NCBI GenBank assembly: GCA_011523735.1
Contig: WTGB01000134.1
Location: forward strand, 1 to 41,506
Source of the DNA: Chloroflexota bacterium
Lineage (GTDB): Bacteria; Chloroflexota; Anaerolineae; Aggregatilineales; Phototrophicaceae
Reading direction: 5' to 3'
Length of the DNA stretch: 41,506 bases
Shown here: positions 24,486 to 32,542 of the stretch, in pieces
Layout: each line of letters starts with the position of its first letter
Numbering within the stretch: the first letter of the stretch is position 1
Notes under the pieces: model-generated
Database searches by the model: none
What the model saw: only the letters and a program-made list of their open reading frames with translations
What the model was told of the DNA's origin: nothing
Translations under genes and position numbers: made by a program

Positions 24486-25439
24486 TCACAACGTGATTTT
24501 GAACAGGCGCGCCGCATTGCCGCCGAAAATCAGTTGAATGTCTTCTTCGCGGTAATTCAATTCCCGCACATCACGAATCTGCTGTTTTGTATACGGCTCG
24601 GCGAACCCGCGCGGAAAATAGCTCGAATCCGTACCGAAGATGATCCGCTCGGGACCGATCGTCTCCATATATTTCCGGAAGAGCTTCTTCGTATCCCATT
24701 CGCCATCGACCCATTTGACCCACTGGTTCGAGCCCGATGTATCAATGGAGACATTGCCGCAAGCCCAGCAAAGCTGCAGCGTTTCGCGTATCCAGGCGCA
24801 GCCGAAATGCGGCACAACGAAAGTGACATCGGGGAAATCTTTGGCGACATTGTGCAGCTTTAGCGGGTTGATATTCTCATGCCAGGCCACCCCGCCGCCG
24901 CTGCCCAGAATGCCGAAGTGAATCAGCACCGGAATGTCTAACTCGGCGCACATCTCCCAAACCGGATAGCCGGCTTCATCCTCGACCGGGCGATCCAGCG
25001 CCGGCGCCAGCAGCTTGTAACCTTTCATTCCATCTTCTTCAACAGCCCGCTTCAATTCCTCCGCCGCCCCATCGCTGAAGAGATAATTATGCGCAAAGCC
25101 GACGAATTTGTCCGGGTGCCTCTGTATCACTTTCGCCAGATTTCCATTGCCTCCGCCTGTGACGAATCCCACTGCCCGCAATCCATATCTCTCGACCTCG
25201 GCCGCCCAGCGATCTGCTAGCTCTTCGTCCGTGAAACTATTGCGCTCCGGCGGATCAAAACCCCAGGTGGCTCGCCACTGACGGTTGTAACTCATGGCGA
25301 ATTCCCGGGCGATCTTGGCTCTCTTTTCGCCCACGCGTTCAACGTACTGCTGTCTAGGATTGGGTCCCCCTTCGATGAACGACCCGCTCTGCGTCGGGAA
25401 ATGCACATGAAAGTCTATGACCTTTAGCCCGTTGTACAT
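24486..25439 (-). CDS. amidohydrolase family 2 (TIM-barrel metal hydrolase or decarboxylase)
   Basis: This 317-residue protein starts at the ATG at 25439, where AGGAGA lies 7 bases upstream; in-frame Met codons at 25457 and earlier lack such a site. VIDFHVHFP carries the HxH metal pair; IHFGILG and VPHFGCAW supply the later His residues and IFGTDSSYFP the catalytic Asp, matching Amidohydrolase 2 (PF04909-type) enzymes. This family hydrolyses lactones or amides or decarboxylates aromatic acids; 2-pyrone-4,6-dicarboxylate lactonase and L-fucono-lactonase are relatives. Being first in a sugar-type transporter operon it may be a sugar lactonase. A 14-base palindrome lies 92 bases upstream. Confidence 0.8.
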   Translation of the reverse strand: MYNGLKVIDFHVHFPTQSGSFIEGGPNPRQQYVERVGEKRAKIAREFAMSYNRQWRATWGFDPPERNSFTDEELADRWAAEVERYGLRAVGFVTGGGNGNLAKVIQRHPDKFVGFAHNYLFSDGAAEELKRAVEEDGMKGYKLLAPALDRPVEDEAGYPVWEMCAELDIPVLIHFGILGSGGGVAWHENINPLKLHNVAKDFPDVTFVVPHFGCAWIRETLQLCWACGNVSIDTSGSNQWVKWVDGEWDTKKLFRKYMETIGPERIIFGTDSSYFPRGFAEPYTKQQIRDVRELNYREEDIQLIFGGNAARLFKITL

Positions 25440-25530
25440 AAGCGCTCTCCTCTTCATATTGGCAATTTGCATCCGCCTCAAGTCAACCATAATAACGCAG
25501 AGACCAATTTGCGCCCACATCTTAATGCGT

Positions 25531-25544
25531 TGAACATATGTTCA
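25531..25544. promoter_or_regulatory. 14-base perfect palindrome, candidate operator
   Basis: TGAACATATGTTCA is a perfect palindrome and contains GAACATATGTTC, which equals the Gram-positive LexA box (GAACN4GTTC). It lies 6 bases upstream of a minus-strand -10-like TAAGAT (25524-25519), so it would overlap the -35 region of a promoter for the amidohydrolase operon. It may bind a LacI/GntR-type local repressor or LexA. Confidence 0.5.
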
Positions 25545-26200
25545 CCTATAGCGGACGATTCTGTGCTATCATGTCTCCATGCTCTCTCACGCGAACCCAA
25601 ATCTCTTGAAACGCTCCGGATTCCAGATGGCCGGATTGCCAAAAAAGTTTTTCCGTCGAACAAACGAAGGACATGTAAGGCTTGTCTGCTGCCCTCGACG
25701 TTATCAATGCCAAATCGCCAACTCTGTATTTTATCCGAAAACATGCCCTGCCTAACCCGAATTCCAACGATTATCGCCAATATTCCGGATGTCAGCCCGA
25801 AAATCGCCTCTGTATCAATACTGTATCGATATAGATTGGTGATTTTTCCGCAAGTTACCGATGTTTTCCGTCCTCAACATAGTTTCTGTTCATACCCGGT
25901 TCATCTTATTTCCAACTTTTTTCAGCCTTTTCTTATCTACGGGAACGACCCCAAAAGGACACGGAAAATGAAACGACAGTTTCGACTTGCCTTCCCGCCG
26001 TCTCTACGCGCGACAGACCGAACCATGGCTCTCAGCGGTCTCTTTCTTATCAAACCGCTGTTTGCGGTAGCCGAGCGAGTTTGATATTTTGTGTGAGCCG
26101 GTAGCTCTTATCGCTGCCGCCGAGCGGCTGTTGACGGGGCATTCATCCGCCCTTGCCATTAAGTACCGTGCCCGGTAACGGCCTACTTCTGTCGGCGCTA

Positions 26201-26229
26201 TTGGACGACGCCCAATTGCTCGCTATACT
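26201..26229 (+). promoter_or_regulatory. promoter of the isomerase gene
   Basis: TTGGAC (26201-26206), a 17-base spacer and TATACT (26224-26229). The predicted start near 26236 leaves a leader of about 43 bases. Confidence 0.65.
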
Positions 26230-26278
26230 TGTGCCCGTTGAGCTAAACAGATGATTCACGTTTGAAAGGACACGACTT

Positions 26279-27280
26279 ATGCCGAGAGCAGTAACGCTGT
26301 TTACCGGGCAGTGGGCTGACTTGCCCTTTGAGACCATCGCCGAGAAAGCTGCCAGCTTCGGCTACGACGGCTTGGAATTAGCCTGTTGGGGCGATCATTT
26401 CGAAGTGGACAAGGCGCTCGAAAGCGACGCCTATATCCAGTCGCGCAAAGACGTTCTCGCACAGCATGGCTTGCAATACTTCTCCATCAGCAACCACCTC
26501 GTCGGCCAATGCGTTGCCGATGCCTTGATCGACGAGCGGCATCGGGCCATCTTGCCCGATCGGCTCTGGGGCGACGGCGATCCAGACGGCGTGCGGGAAC
26601 GTTGCGCCCAGGAAATGATCGACACTGCCAAAGCCGCCAAAGCCTTAGGAGTCGACGTGGTGAACGGCTTCACCGGCAGCACGGTTTGGCATCTCATCTA
26701 TCGCTTCCCGCCCACATCTGACGAGATGATCGACGCCGGCTACGCCGATTTCGCCGCGCTCTGGACACCCGTGCTCGACGCCTACGCCGCTGAAGGGGTC
26801 AAGTTCGCCCTTGAGGCGCATCCCGGCGAGATCGCCTACGATATCTATACCGCCGAAAAAACGCTCGAAGCGCTTGATCAGCATCCGGCTTTCGGCTTCA
26901 ACTTTGATCCCAGCCACTTTATCCATCAGCTTTTCGATCCGGTCAAATTTATCGACCGTTTCGCCGATCGCATCTTCCACGTTCACATCAAAGATTCCAA
27001 AGTGACGCTGGATAATGTCAGCAGCATTCTTGGTTCCCATCTGAACTTTGGCGATGCCCGCCGCGGCTGGGACTTCGTCTCGCCCGGTCATGGCGATCTG
27101 GATATCGATGCGATGATCCGCGCTTTGAACCGCGCTGGCTACCAAGGACCGCTTTCCGTTGAATGGGAGGACAGCGGCATGGACCGCGAGTTCGGCGCGA
27201 CCGAAGCGGCTGAATGGGTGAAAGCCAGCGATTTCCCATCATCAGCCCTGGCTTTCGACGCCGCTTTCGCCGACGAATAG
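26279..27280 (+). CDS. sugar phosphate isomerase/epimerase-like TIM-barrel protein
   Basis: This 333-residue protein starts at the ATG at 26279, with AAAGGA 9 bases upstream. It belongs to the xylose-isomerase-like TIM-barrel group (AP endonuclease 2 fold): [15 protein letters not shown] near the N-terminus, then the metal-site residues in FALEAHPGE (Glu), FNFDPSHF (Asp, His), [10 protein letters not shown] (His) and LSVEWEDSG (Glu). Such enzymes isomerise or epimerise sugars, ketoses or inosose derivatives. The following gene is a Gfo/Idh/MocA oxidoreductase, a common partner in sugar and cyclitol catabolism. With the divergent transporter operon it probably forms one catabolic locus. Exact substrate unknown. 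Confidence 0.88.
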   Translation: MPRAVTLFTGQWADLPFETIAEKAASFGYDGLELACWGDHFEVDKALESDAYIQSRKDVLAQHGLQYFSISNHLVGQCVADALIDERHRAILPDRLWGDGDPDGVRERCAQEMIDTAKAAKALGVDVVNGFTGSTVWHLIYRFPPTSDEMIDAGYADFAALWTPVLDAYAAEGVKFALEAHPGEIAYDIYTAEKTLEALDQHPAFGFNFDPSHFIHQLFDPVKFIDRFADRIFHVHIKDSKVTLDNVSSILGSHLNFGDARRGWDFVSPGHGDLDIDAMIRALNRAGYQGPLSVEWEDSGMDREFGATEAAEWVKASDFPSSALAFDAAFADE

Positions 27281-27323
27281 AGGCGATACTTGTATCGTCC
27301 GCAATGAATGTGAACGGTTGTAG

Positions 27324-27343
27324 GGGCGTGCCTTGGCTCGCCC
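27324..27343. repeat. imperfect GC-rich palindrome between two catabolic genes
   Basis: GGGCG-T-GCC-TT-GGC-T-CGCCC forms an inverted repeat of 20 bases within the 177-base gap between the isomerase and oxidoreductase genes. It looks like a short dispersed intergenic repeat, but no second copy is visible in the window. Confidence 0.35.
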
Positions 27344-27457
27344 GCCGATTAAGTGACCTGTCCGCGAGAAGCCGGCAACGCTCACAATCCCACAATTTGG
27401 CTTGGAAATGCGCGCTGTCTGGTACGCGATATCAGTTAAGAGAACAGGAGATGAAAA

Positions 27458-28660
27458 ATGCCTGACGAGAAACAAGTGAGCAGCTCATTCACCAGTATGG
27501 CCGCGAGCGGCAGCGCTGCCGATGCGCCCGAGATCGGTATCGGCATGCTCGGTTATGCCTTCATGGGCAAGGCGCACACCAACGCCTTCAGAAAGATCCC
27601 CTACATGATGTACCCGCCCGTGGCGATTCCGCGTCTGGTGGGCATCGCCGGCCGTAATCCTGACGCGGTGAACGATGCCGCAAAACGTTATGGTTACGAA
27701 AACGCCTACACGGACTGGCGCGATATGCTCGCCAATGACGCGGTCGATGTGCTCGACAACGGCGGTCCCAACGACGCCCATGCCGAGCCCTGCATCGCCG
27801 CTGCCCAGGCGGGCAAGCATGTCTTCTGCGAGAAGCCGCTGGCGCGTACCGCCGCGGAAGCCAAGTCGATGCTGGACGCCGTCGAAAGCGCTGGCGTCAA
27901 ACATATGGTCGCCTTCAACTATCGCTTCGTCCCCGCTGTCCAGCAGGCGAAGAAGCTGGTCGATAGCGGCAAGCTGGGGCAAATCTATCACTGGCGCGCG
28001 GTCTACCTGCAAGAGTGGGGTATGGATCGCACGGCGGAAACCAGTTGGCGCTTCCAAAAAGACATCGCTGGCAGCGGCGCGCTGGGCGATCTCGGCGCCC
28101 ATATCATTGATTTGGCGCGTTTCCTCGTCGGCGAACCCAAAGCCGTATCCGGCTTGGCGCAGACCTGGATTACCGAGCGTCCCGATGGCGCTGGCGGCCT
28201 GGTGAAATCCGATGTCGATGACGGCTTCGTCGCCCTGCTCGACTTTGAGAACGGCGCCTTGGGCACGGTCGAAGCAACGCGATTCGCTCAGGGCCGCAAG
28301 AACTTCAACTCCTTCGAGATCAACGCCGAGAACGGGTCCATCCACTTCAACCTGGAACGCCTGAACGAGTTGAACGTCTTCTGGAAGGGCGAAGACCCTG
28401 ACACAACACAGGGCTTCCACAATGTGCTCGTCACCGAAGCGCACCATCCCTACTGGGAAAACTGGTGGCCCCACGGTCACATTATCGGTTGGGAGCACAG
28501 CTTCGTGCACGAATTCCATCACTTCTTCGATGCCATCGTCAATGACAACGATGTCGCGCCCTATGGCGCCACTTTCGTCGACGGCTATCGCAACGCCATC
28601 ATCTGCGATGCCATTCTCGAATCCGCCGCATCGCGCAAGCATGTCGACATCAGCTACTAA
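27458..28660 (+). CDS. Gfo/Idh/MocA-family NAD(P)-dependent oxidoreductase
   Basis: This 400-residue protein starts at the ATG at 27458, with AGGAG 9 bases upstream. After an unusual Ser/Ala-rich N-terminus of about 24 residues, the Rossmann fold begins with IGIGMLGYAFMGKAHTNAF. The catalytic Lys is in HVFCEKPLA, and GDLGAHIIDLARFLVG is the C-terminal-domain motif with the conserved Asp and His. Family members oxidise or reduce hydroxyl groups of sugars and cyclitols, such as inositol 2-dehydrogenase or glucose-fructose oxidoreductase. It lies 177 bases after the isomerase gene on the same strand and ends in a terminator, so it may be cotranscribed. The substrate is not predictable from sequence. 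Confidence 0.92.
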   Translation: MPDEKQVSSSFTSMAASGSAADAPEIGIGMLGYAFMGKAHTNAFRKIPYMMYPPVAIPRLVGIAGRNPDAVNDAAKRYGYENAYTDWRDMLANDAVDVLDNGGPNDAHAEPCIAAAQAGKHVFCEKPLARTAAEAKSMLDAVESAGVKHMVAFNYRFVPAVQQAKKLVDSGKLGQIYHWRAVYLQEWGMDRTAETSWRFQKDIAGSGALGDLGAHIIDLARFLVGEPKAVSGLAQTWITERPDGAGGLVKSDVDDGFVALLDFENGALGTVEATRFAQGRKNFNSFEINAENGSIHFNLERLNELNVFWKGEDPDTTQGFHNVLVTEAHHPYWENWWPHGHIIGWEHSFVHEFHHFFDAIVNDNDVAPYGATFVDGYRNAIICDAILESAASRKHVDISY

Positions 28661-28683
28661 GGCATCGTCGCGAGCTAATTGGA

Positions 28684-28705
28684 AGGGGGCGCCGCTCCCT
28701 CTTTT
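28684..28705 (+). terminator. intrinsic terminator of the oxidoreductase gene
   Basis: AGGGGGC and GCTCCCT form a 7-bp stem (one G-T pair) with a 3-base loop, followed by CTTTT. It lies 23 bases after the oxidoreductase stop, in the convergent gap with comEC. Confidence 0.6.
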
Positions 28706-28727
28706 CGCTTGCGGAGATCGAGGATAA

Positions 28728-31070
28728 TTAGTTGACTAGCAAGGTCTTGCCGTCCGTCTGCAGATGGATCGTTCCCAATTCATCAGTGCGGAATACGTGC
28801 AGTCCCTTCAGTTTGGCGAGCGTATCTGGATCGGGATCCCCGCGTCGATTGGCAATATCCGTTTGTAGCACAGCGACCTGTGGCTGCGCCAGCCTGAGGA
28901 ACTCGTCGTCAATTGCGCGTGCGGTACCGTGCTGTGGAATCTGCATCACAGCCGCCACGGGAGATAATCCCCGCGCCACCATGTCCTGCTGCCCGGCTCT
29001 GCTGAGGTCGGACGTGAGCAAGAACGACACATCGCCAAATGTCACGCGTAGAACCAGCACGCTGTCGCCAAGCTTGTCGCTGATCGACGGCGCTGCCGGC
29101 GGATGCAGCACTTCTATCACCGTGCCGTCATCAAGGTCCAGGGTGTAGCCGGCGCGCGCTTCGACTGCCTCCGCCCCCGACCGCTTGAGGCGATCCTGTA
29201 TCTCCGCGAAGATTTCGCCACGGTTGGCCTGTCCATGATAGAGCCAAGCGCCAACATCATACCGCTCGAGCACAGTGTTCAAAGCGGCGATGTCCCATTC
29301 ATCCGGATGCGTGATGACCAGGATTTCGATCTCGCGATCGTAGTAGGGCAGGCGGTCGCCAATTGCCGTCAGCAAGCGCGTCGGAAATCGCCCGCCGTCA
29401 ATCAGCACATGCGCTCCGCCCGGCGTCTGCATAAGCACAGCGTTGCTATGCCCAACATCGAGAAACCACACATGCAGCTGGCCATCAGGGCGGCTCAGTC
29501 TCATCGCCCACATCAAGATAAGCGCTGCCACAGCAAACCCGCTGACGATAACGATCACTGTATTTCGGCGGACCAGTGTTTCCAGTCGCGTCCAAAACGG
29601 TGGACGAGCAGCGTGAATCATGGCGTATCCTATCAATAGCAAATAGTAAAGTTGAATCAGGCGTCCATCAAAATCAACGAGTACTTCAGCGAATTCAAAC
29701 TGGGAGAAGCCTCGTACAACAGCAATCGTCCACGAGAGACACACGAGTTCCGCCCAAAAGATCAGCGTTCCAATGGCCGGCGCGAAGACGTACACGGCTA
29801 CAGCCGCGAAGCCAAGCAGGAGTACCGCCGATTGCACCGGCACGATGAGCAGGTTGACAGGCAGCGACGTCAATGACAAGCGACCGAAATACAGAATGAT
29901 GAGTGGAAGCGTCGCGATTTGCGCTGCCAGAGAAACGATGAGCGGTTCATTCAGAAAATTGTGTACCGGATTAGCAATATGAGGGGGCAAGTATGTTTCG
30001 ATCAGTGCCTTGAACTTATCCGACAGTGGGTCGACAAAAAGACCCAGCCCCAGAACGGCAAAAAAGCTAAGTTGAAAACCGATGTCCAGAAGAACATTAG
30101 GATCGAAAACCGAAAGTAACAGGGTGGCGAAAGCCAGCGATGTCGGCAGGAAAGTCTTGCGTCTAAGCTGATTGCCGATTACGAGCAAGCTGCTCATCAA
30201 AGCGGCGCGCAAAATACCCGGGCTGGCGCCGACAAACAATGAGTAAGCCGCTATGACCGCGACCGCGAGTAGTGTAGCAACAGTGTTTCTATCGCCCAGC
30301 GCGCTGGAAAACACGCGCAGTACGATAGCGCTGACGATGACCATGTTGAAGCCGCTGATGGCGATGACATGTGAGGCGCCAACGCGCTCGAAGGCCTCTT
30401 CCAAGTCGGGCGAGATGCCGCGTTCATCGCCGAGCAGGATGCCCATCAGCAAGCCGGCTTGGGGTTCGGGCAAAGCAGTTTCGATGACGCCGCGAACGAT
30501 CTGCTTCAATTCCAGCAGCGCAGCCACCAGGGGCAGGCTCCCGCCCTCGCCGACTACTTCCAAGCCAGCATTCCGCACAATCGTGAAAACGCCTTGGCGC
30601 CCAAGGTAATCGGCATAGGAGAAACTGTCTCCGGCGCCTGGAGGATCAAGCGCGCCAGTAGCGCGAACACGATCGCCATAGGCGATGTCGCCGCGGTAGG
30701 CTTCTACCAAAACAATGCCATTTACTTTCGCTGTCTGGTTGTTGATGAAGACCGTCTCCACCTCCAGGCGAATTTGGACACGGTCATCGCGCATAACCGG
30801 CTCAGCGACTACATTGCCGGTGATCGTTCCGGAGTAACCATTGAAAGCTGCGATCTCGCTATTGCGTGGGACCAGGGACTGTCGGGCGGCGCCAGCGGCG
30901 ATGAAGAGCAGCACAATTGACAGATTGCGCGGCGTCTTCTGTCGTAGAGCCAGCGCTGAAACTGCCGCAATCGCAAGCGCGATGCACCAAGCTAGGGTCT
31001 CAATTGTGGGGAGGGCGCGCGCAAGACTGATGCCGAGAGCCCAGGCGACTGTGACGATAATCAAACGCAT
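28728..31070 (-). CDS. comEC: ComEC/Rec2-family competence channel protein
   Basis: This 780-residue polytopic protein has the ComEC order: N-terminal helices and a DUF4131-like OB region (about residues 30-165), the competence domain with HVIAISGFNMVIVSAIVLRV (about 230), a helix bundle to about 520, and a C-terminal metallo-beta-lactamase-like domain from WFLDVGHSNAVLMQTPGG. ComEC forms the membrane channel for single-stranded DNA during natural transformation. The beta-lactamase motif is degenerate: THPDEWDI stands where active members have SHPHADHI-like sequence, so metal binding or nuclease activity may be lost. It is last in the minus-strand housekeeping series and lies after a terminator. 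No other competence genes are in the window. Confidence 0.9.
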   Translation of the reverse strand: MRLIIVTVAWALGISLARALPTIETLAWCIALAIAAVSALALRQKTPRNLSIVLLFIAAGAARQSLVPRNSEIAAFNGYSGTITGNVVAEPVMRDDRVQIRLEVETVFINNQTAKVNGIVLVEAYRGDIAYGDRVRATGALDPPGAGDSFSYADYLGRQGVFTIVRNAGLEVVGEGGSLPLVAALLELKQIVRGVIETALPEPQAGLLMGILLGDERGISPDLEEAFERVGASHVIAISGFNMVIVSAIVLRVFSSALGDRNTVATLLAVAVIAAYSLFVGASPGILRAALMSSLLVIGNQLRRKTFLPTSLAFATLLLSVFDPNVLLDIGFQLSFFAVLGLGLFVDPLSDKFKALIETYLPPHIANPVHNFLNEPLIVSLAAQIATLPLIILYFGRLSLTSLPVNLLIVPVQSAVLLLGFAAVAVYVFAPAIGTLIFWAELVCLSWTIAVVRGFSQFEFAEVLVDFDGRLIQLYYLLLIGYAMIHAARPPFWTRLETLVRRNTVIVIVSGFAVAALILMWAMRLSRPDGQLHVWFLDVGHSNAVLMQTPGGAHVLIDGGRFPTRLLTAIGDRLPYYDREIEILVITHPDEWDIAALNTVLERYDVGAWLYHGQANRGEIFAEIQDRLKRSGAEAVEARAGYTLDLDDGTVIEVLHPPAAPSISDKLGDSVLVLRVTFGDVSFLLTSDLSRAGQQDMVARGLSPVAAVMQIPQHGTARAIDDEFLRLAQPQVAVLQTDIANRRGDPDPDTLAKLKGLHVFRTDELGTIHLQTDGKTLLVN

Positions 31071-31132
31071 GAGACGACAAACGTTAGAATCCGTCCGGAA
31101 ACCGGTTTAGGCTAAATCATGCAGAGACGGAC

Positions 31133-31161
31133 AAAAACAGACATCGCCGAAGTGATGTCTG
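31133..31161 (-). terminator. intrinsic terminator after the coiled-coil protein gene
   Basis: On the minus strand, CAGACATC and GATGTCTG form an 8-bp stem closed by an A-C mismatch and a stable C(TTCG)G tetraloop, followed by TTTTT (31137-31133). It separates the coiled-coil gene from comEC. Confidence 0.85.
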
Positions 31162-31188
31162 CGGTGCGCTATTTATGGGGTGGGTGAT

Positions 31189-31752
31189 CTAGATGCGGCT
31201 GCCCATTGGCGCCTGAGCAGGACGGTCAAAGCTGATTGGATCGCCACTGCCTTCGCTCGCCGGACTGTGCACAGGCTGCATTTCCGGCTCGACCTCAACC
31301 GCTACCGGCTCCTGGTACTGCATCAACTGGATACCATTGCGAATTTCATCTAGCGTCTGGGCGAAGCGCTGCTCAAGCTGGCTGAGCTGGACCAGGACAT
31401 ATTCATCAGCTTCCTGCGTGATCTTTTGCGCTTCGATCTTCGCCTGCTCGACAACGAATTCAGCGCGAACTTTGGCCTGCTTGACCATTTCCTGTTCGTC
31501 GATCAGATCTTCGCTGTGCTGACGCGCCTGCTGCACGATACGCGCAGCTTCTTCATTGGCTTCCGCAAGGACGCGATCGCGCTGCTGAATCGTGCGCGCC
31601 GCTTTCTCGATCTCTTCTGGAATCGAAATCCGCATCTGGTCAATGATTTCCAAGGCGCGTTCTTCGTCCATCATCGTATACTTCGTACCGAAGAGATGCC
31701 GCCCCTCGTCAATCAAATCTTCCAATCGATCTACTAAATGTTGTATATCCAT
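31189..31752 (-). CDS. coiled-coil protein, F0 b-subunit/DivIVA-like
   Basis: This 187-residue soluble protein is dominated by a long charged helix rich in Glu, Gln and Arg (about residues 45-145), with a heptad pattern like that of ATP synthase b-subunits and DivIVA proteins. The first 30 residues (MDIQHLVDRLEDLIDEGRHL) form a short amphipathic segment, with no membrane helix, so it is not a true b-subunit. The tail after residue 150 is Pro/Ser-rich and probably disordered. It follows coaD by 41 bases and ends before a strong terminator. Its role is unknown; a cell-division or envelope scaffold is only a guess. Confidence 0.7.
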   Translation of the reverse strand: MDIQHLVDRLEDLIDEGRHLFGTKYTMMDEERALEIIDQMRISIPEEIEKAARTIQQRDRVLAEANEEAARIVQQARQHSEDLIDEQEMVKQAKVRAEFVVEQAKIEAQKITQEADEYVLVQLSQLEQRFAQTLDEIRNGIQLMQYQEPVAVEVEPEMQPVHSPASEGSGDPISFDRPAQAPMGSRI

Positions 31753-31793
31753 CTAAATCCCCTCCATGCGAGACCGTGTCAATCCTTACGAAG

Positions 31794-32285
31794 TTACTTA
31801 GCAAACTTTTTGTGCAATGCTTCCGAAATAACCGGCGGTACCATTGAACTTACATCGCCGCCTAACTCGGCAATCTCCCGTATCGTGCTCGAGCTTATAT
31901 GCATGTATTGCTCATCGGCCAGAATCATGATGGTTTCCAATTCAGGCGCCAGCTTCTTATTGGCCATACCCATCCGAAACTCGAACTCAAAATCACCAAA
32001 TACCCTCAAGCCGCGAATCAGAGCTTCCGCGCCGACTGAGTGAGCATATTGTACTGTAAGAACGTTATATTTCGCCACTGATATGGACGGGTAATTTTTG
32101 AAGATTTCTCGAGCGAGGTCCACACGTTCGTCAACTTCAAATAACACACGCTTCTTGTTAGGATTAGCATAAATAGCGACGACAAGTTCGTCAAACAAGC
32201 GAGACGCGCGCAGTGCAACATCAATGTGTCCATAGTGAATTGGGTCGAGCGATGCCGGATAAAGCGCAATTCCTCGTCCTGCCAT
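31794..32285 (-). CDS. coaD: phosphopantetheine adenylyltransferase
   Basis: This 163-residue protein matches CoaD in length and motifs: ALYPASLDPIHYGHIDVALR holds the HxGH nucleotidyltransferase signature (usual form YPGSFDPxTxGH), ALIRGLRVFGDFEFEFRMG the RGLR region, and YMHISSSTIREIAELGGDVS the C-terminal signature. It transfers AMP to 4'-phosphopantetheine, the fourth step of coenzyme A synthesis. The variants Ala for Gly and Leu for Phe in the first motif are mild. AGGAG lies 7-11 bases upstream of the ATG. It is often close to recG, but rsmD, its usual partner, is absent here. Confidence 0.95.
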   Translation of the reverse strand: MAGRGIALYPASLDPIHYGHIDVALRASRLFDELVVAIYANPNKKRVLFEVDERVDLAREIFKNYPSISVAKYNVLTVQYAHSVGAEALIRGLRVFGDFEFEFRMGMANKKLAPELETIMILADEQYMHISSSTIREIAELGGDVSSMVPPVISEALHKKFAK

Positions 32286-32310
32286 TCCCTATCTCCTACG
32301 CTACCAGCGC

Positions 32311-32340
32311 ATTTTAGTGCCAGTCAGAAATTTGCGCCAA
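32311..32340 (-). promoter_or_regulatory. coaD promoter
   Basis: On the minus strand, TTGGCG (32340-32335), an 18-base spacer and TAAAAT (32316-32311). It lies in the 257-base gap between recG and coaD, which otherwise holds no gene. Confidence 0.55.
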
Positions 32341-32542
32341 CCGATACGTGAGCAGATTTCCATTCATGTGCTCTCCGACGGGAGCGGCGGTTAAGTATAG
32401 GTTTTATGGTATTCTGCTGGTCGAAGATATGTGCATCAAGTTGGCGTAGCAAGCGTGCGGCACTGCGGAAACTGGGCTGCGGACAACATCAAACAACCCA
32501 GGCGAGACAGCCATTTGGTCTTGAGTCGAAACTTGCTCATCT

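Larger units (their letters stand above)
25440..26278. other. long divergent intergenic region
   Basis: This stretch of 839 bases separates the minus-strand amidohydrolase operon from the plus-strand isomerase gene. A plus-strand open frame of 205 codons (25467-26084) has no recognisable domain and no ribosome-binding site at its start. Within it, an ATG at 25968 preceded by AAAAGGA opens a 38-codon frame, and another frame of about 58 codons runs from 25579. Neither resembles a known protein. The region holds the palindrome at 25531 and the isomerase promoter at 26201. I call no gene here. Confidence 0.5.

Noticed and set aside
25467..26084. Plus-strand frame of 205 codons in the long intergenic gap
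   Set aside because: No ribosome-binding site at its start, no recognisable domain, odd composition, and it overlaps the promoter and palindrome region of the minus-strand operon.
27485..28642. Minus-strand frame of 385 codons
   Set aside because: Antisense to the Gfo/Idh/MocA oxidoreductase gene; its existence follows from codon bias of the real gene, and it shows no domain or start signal.
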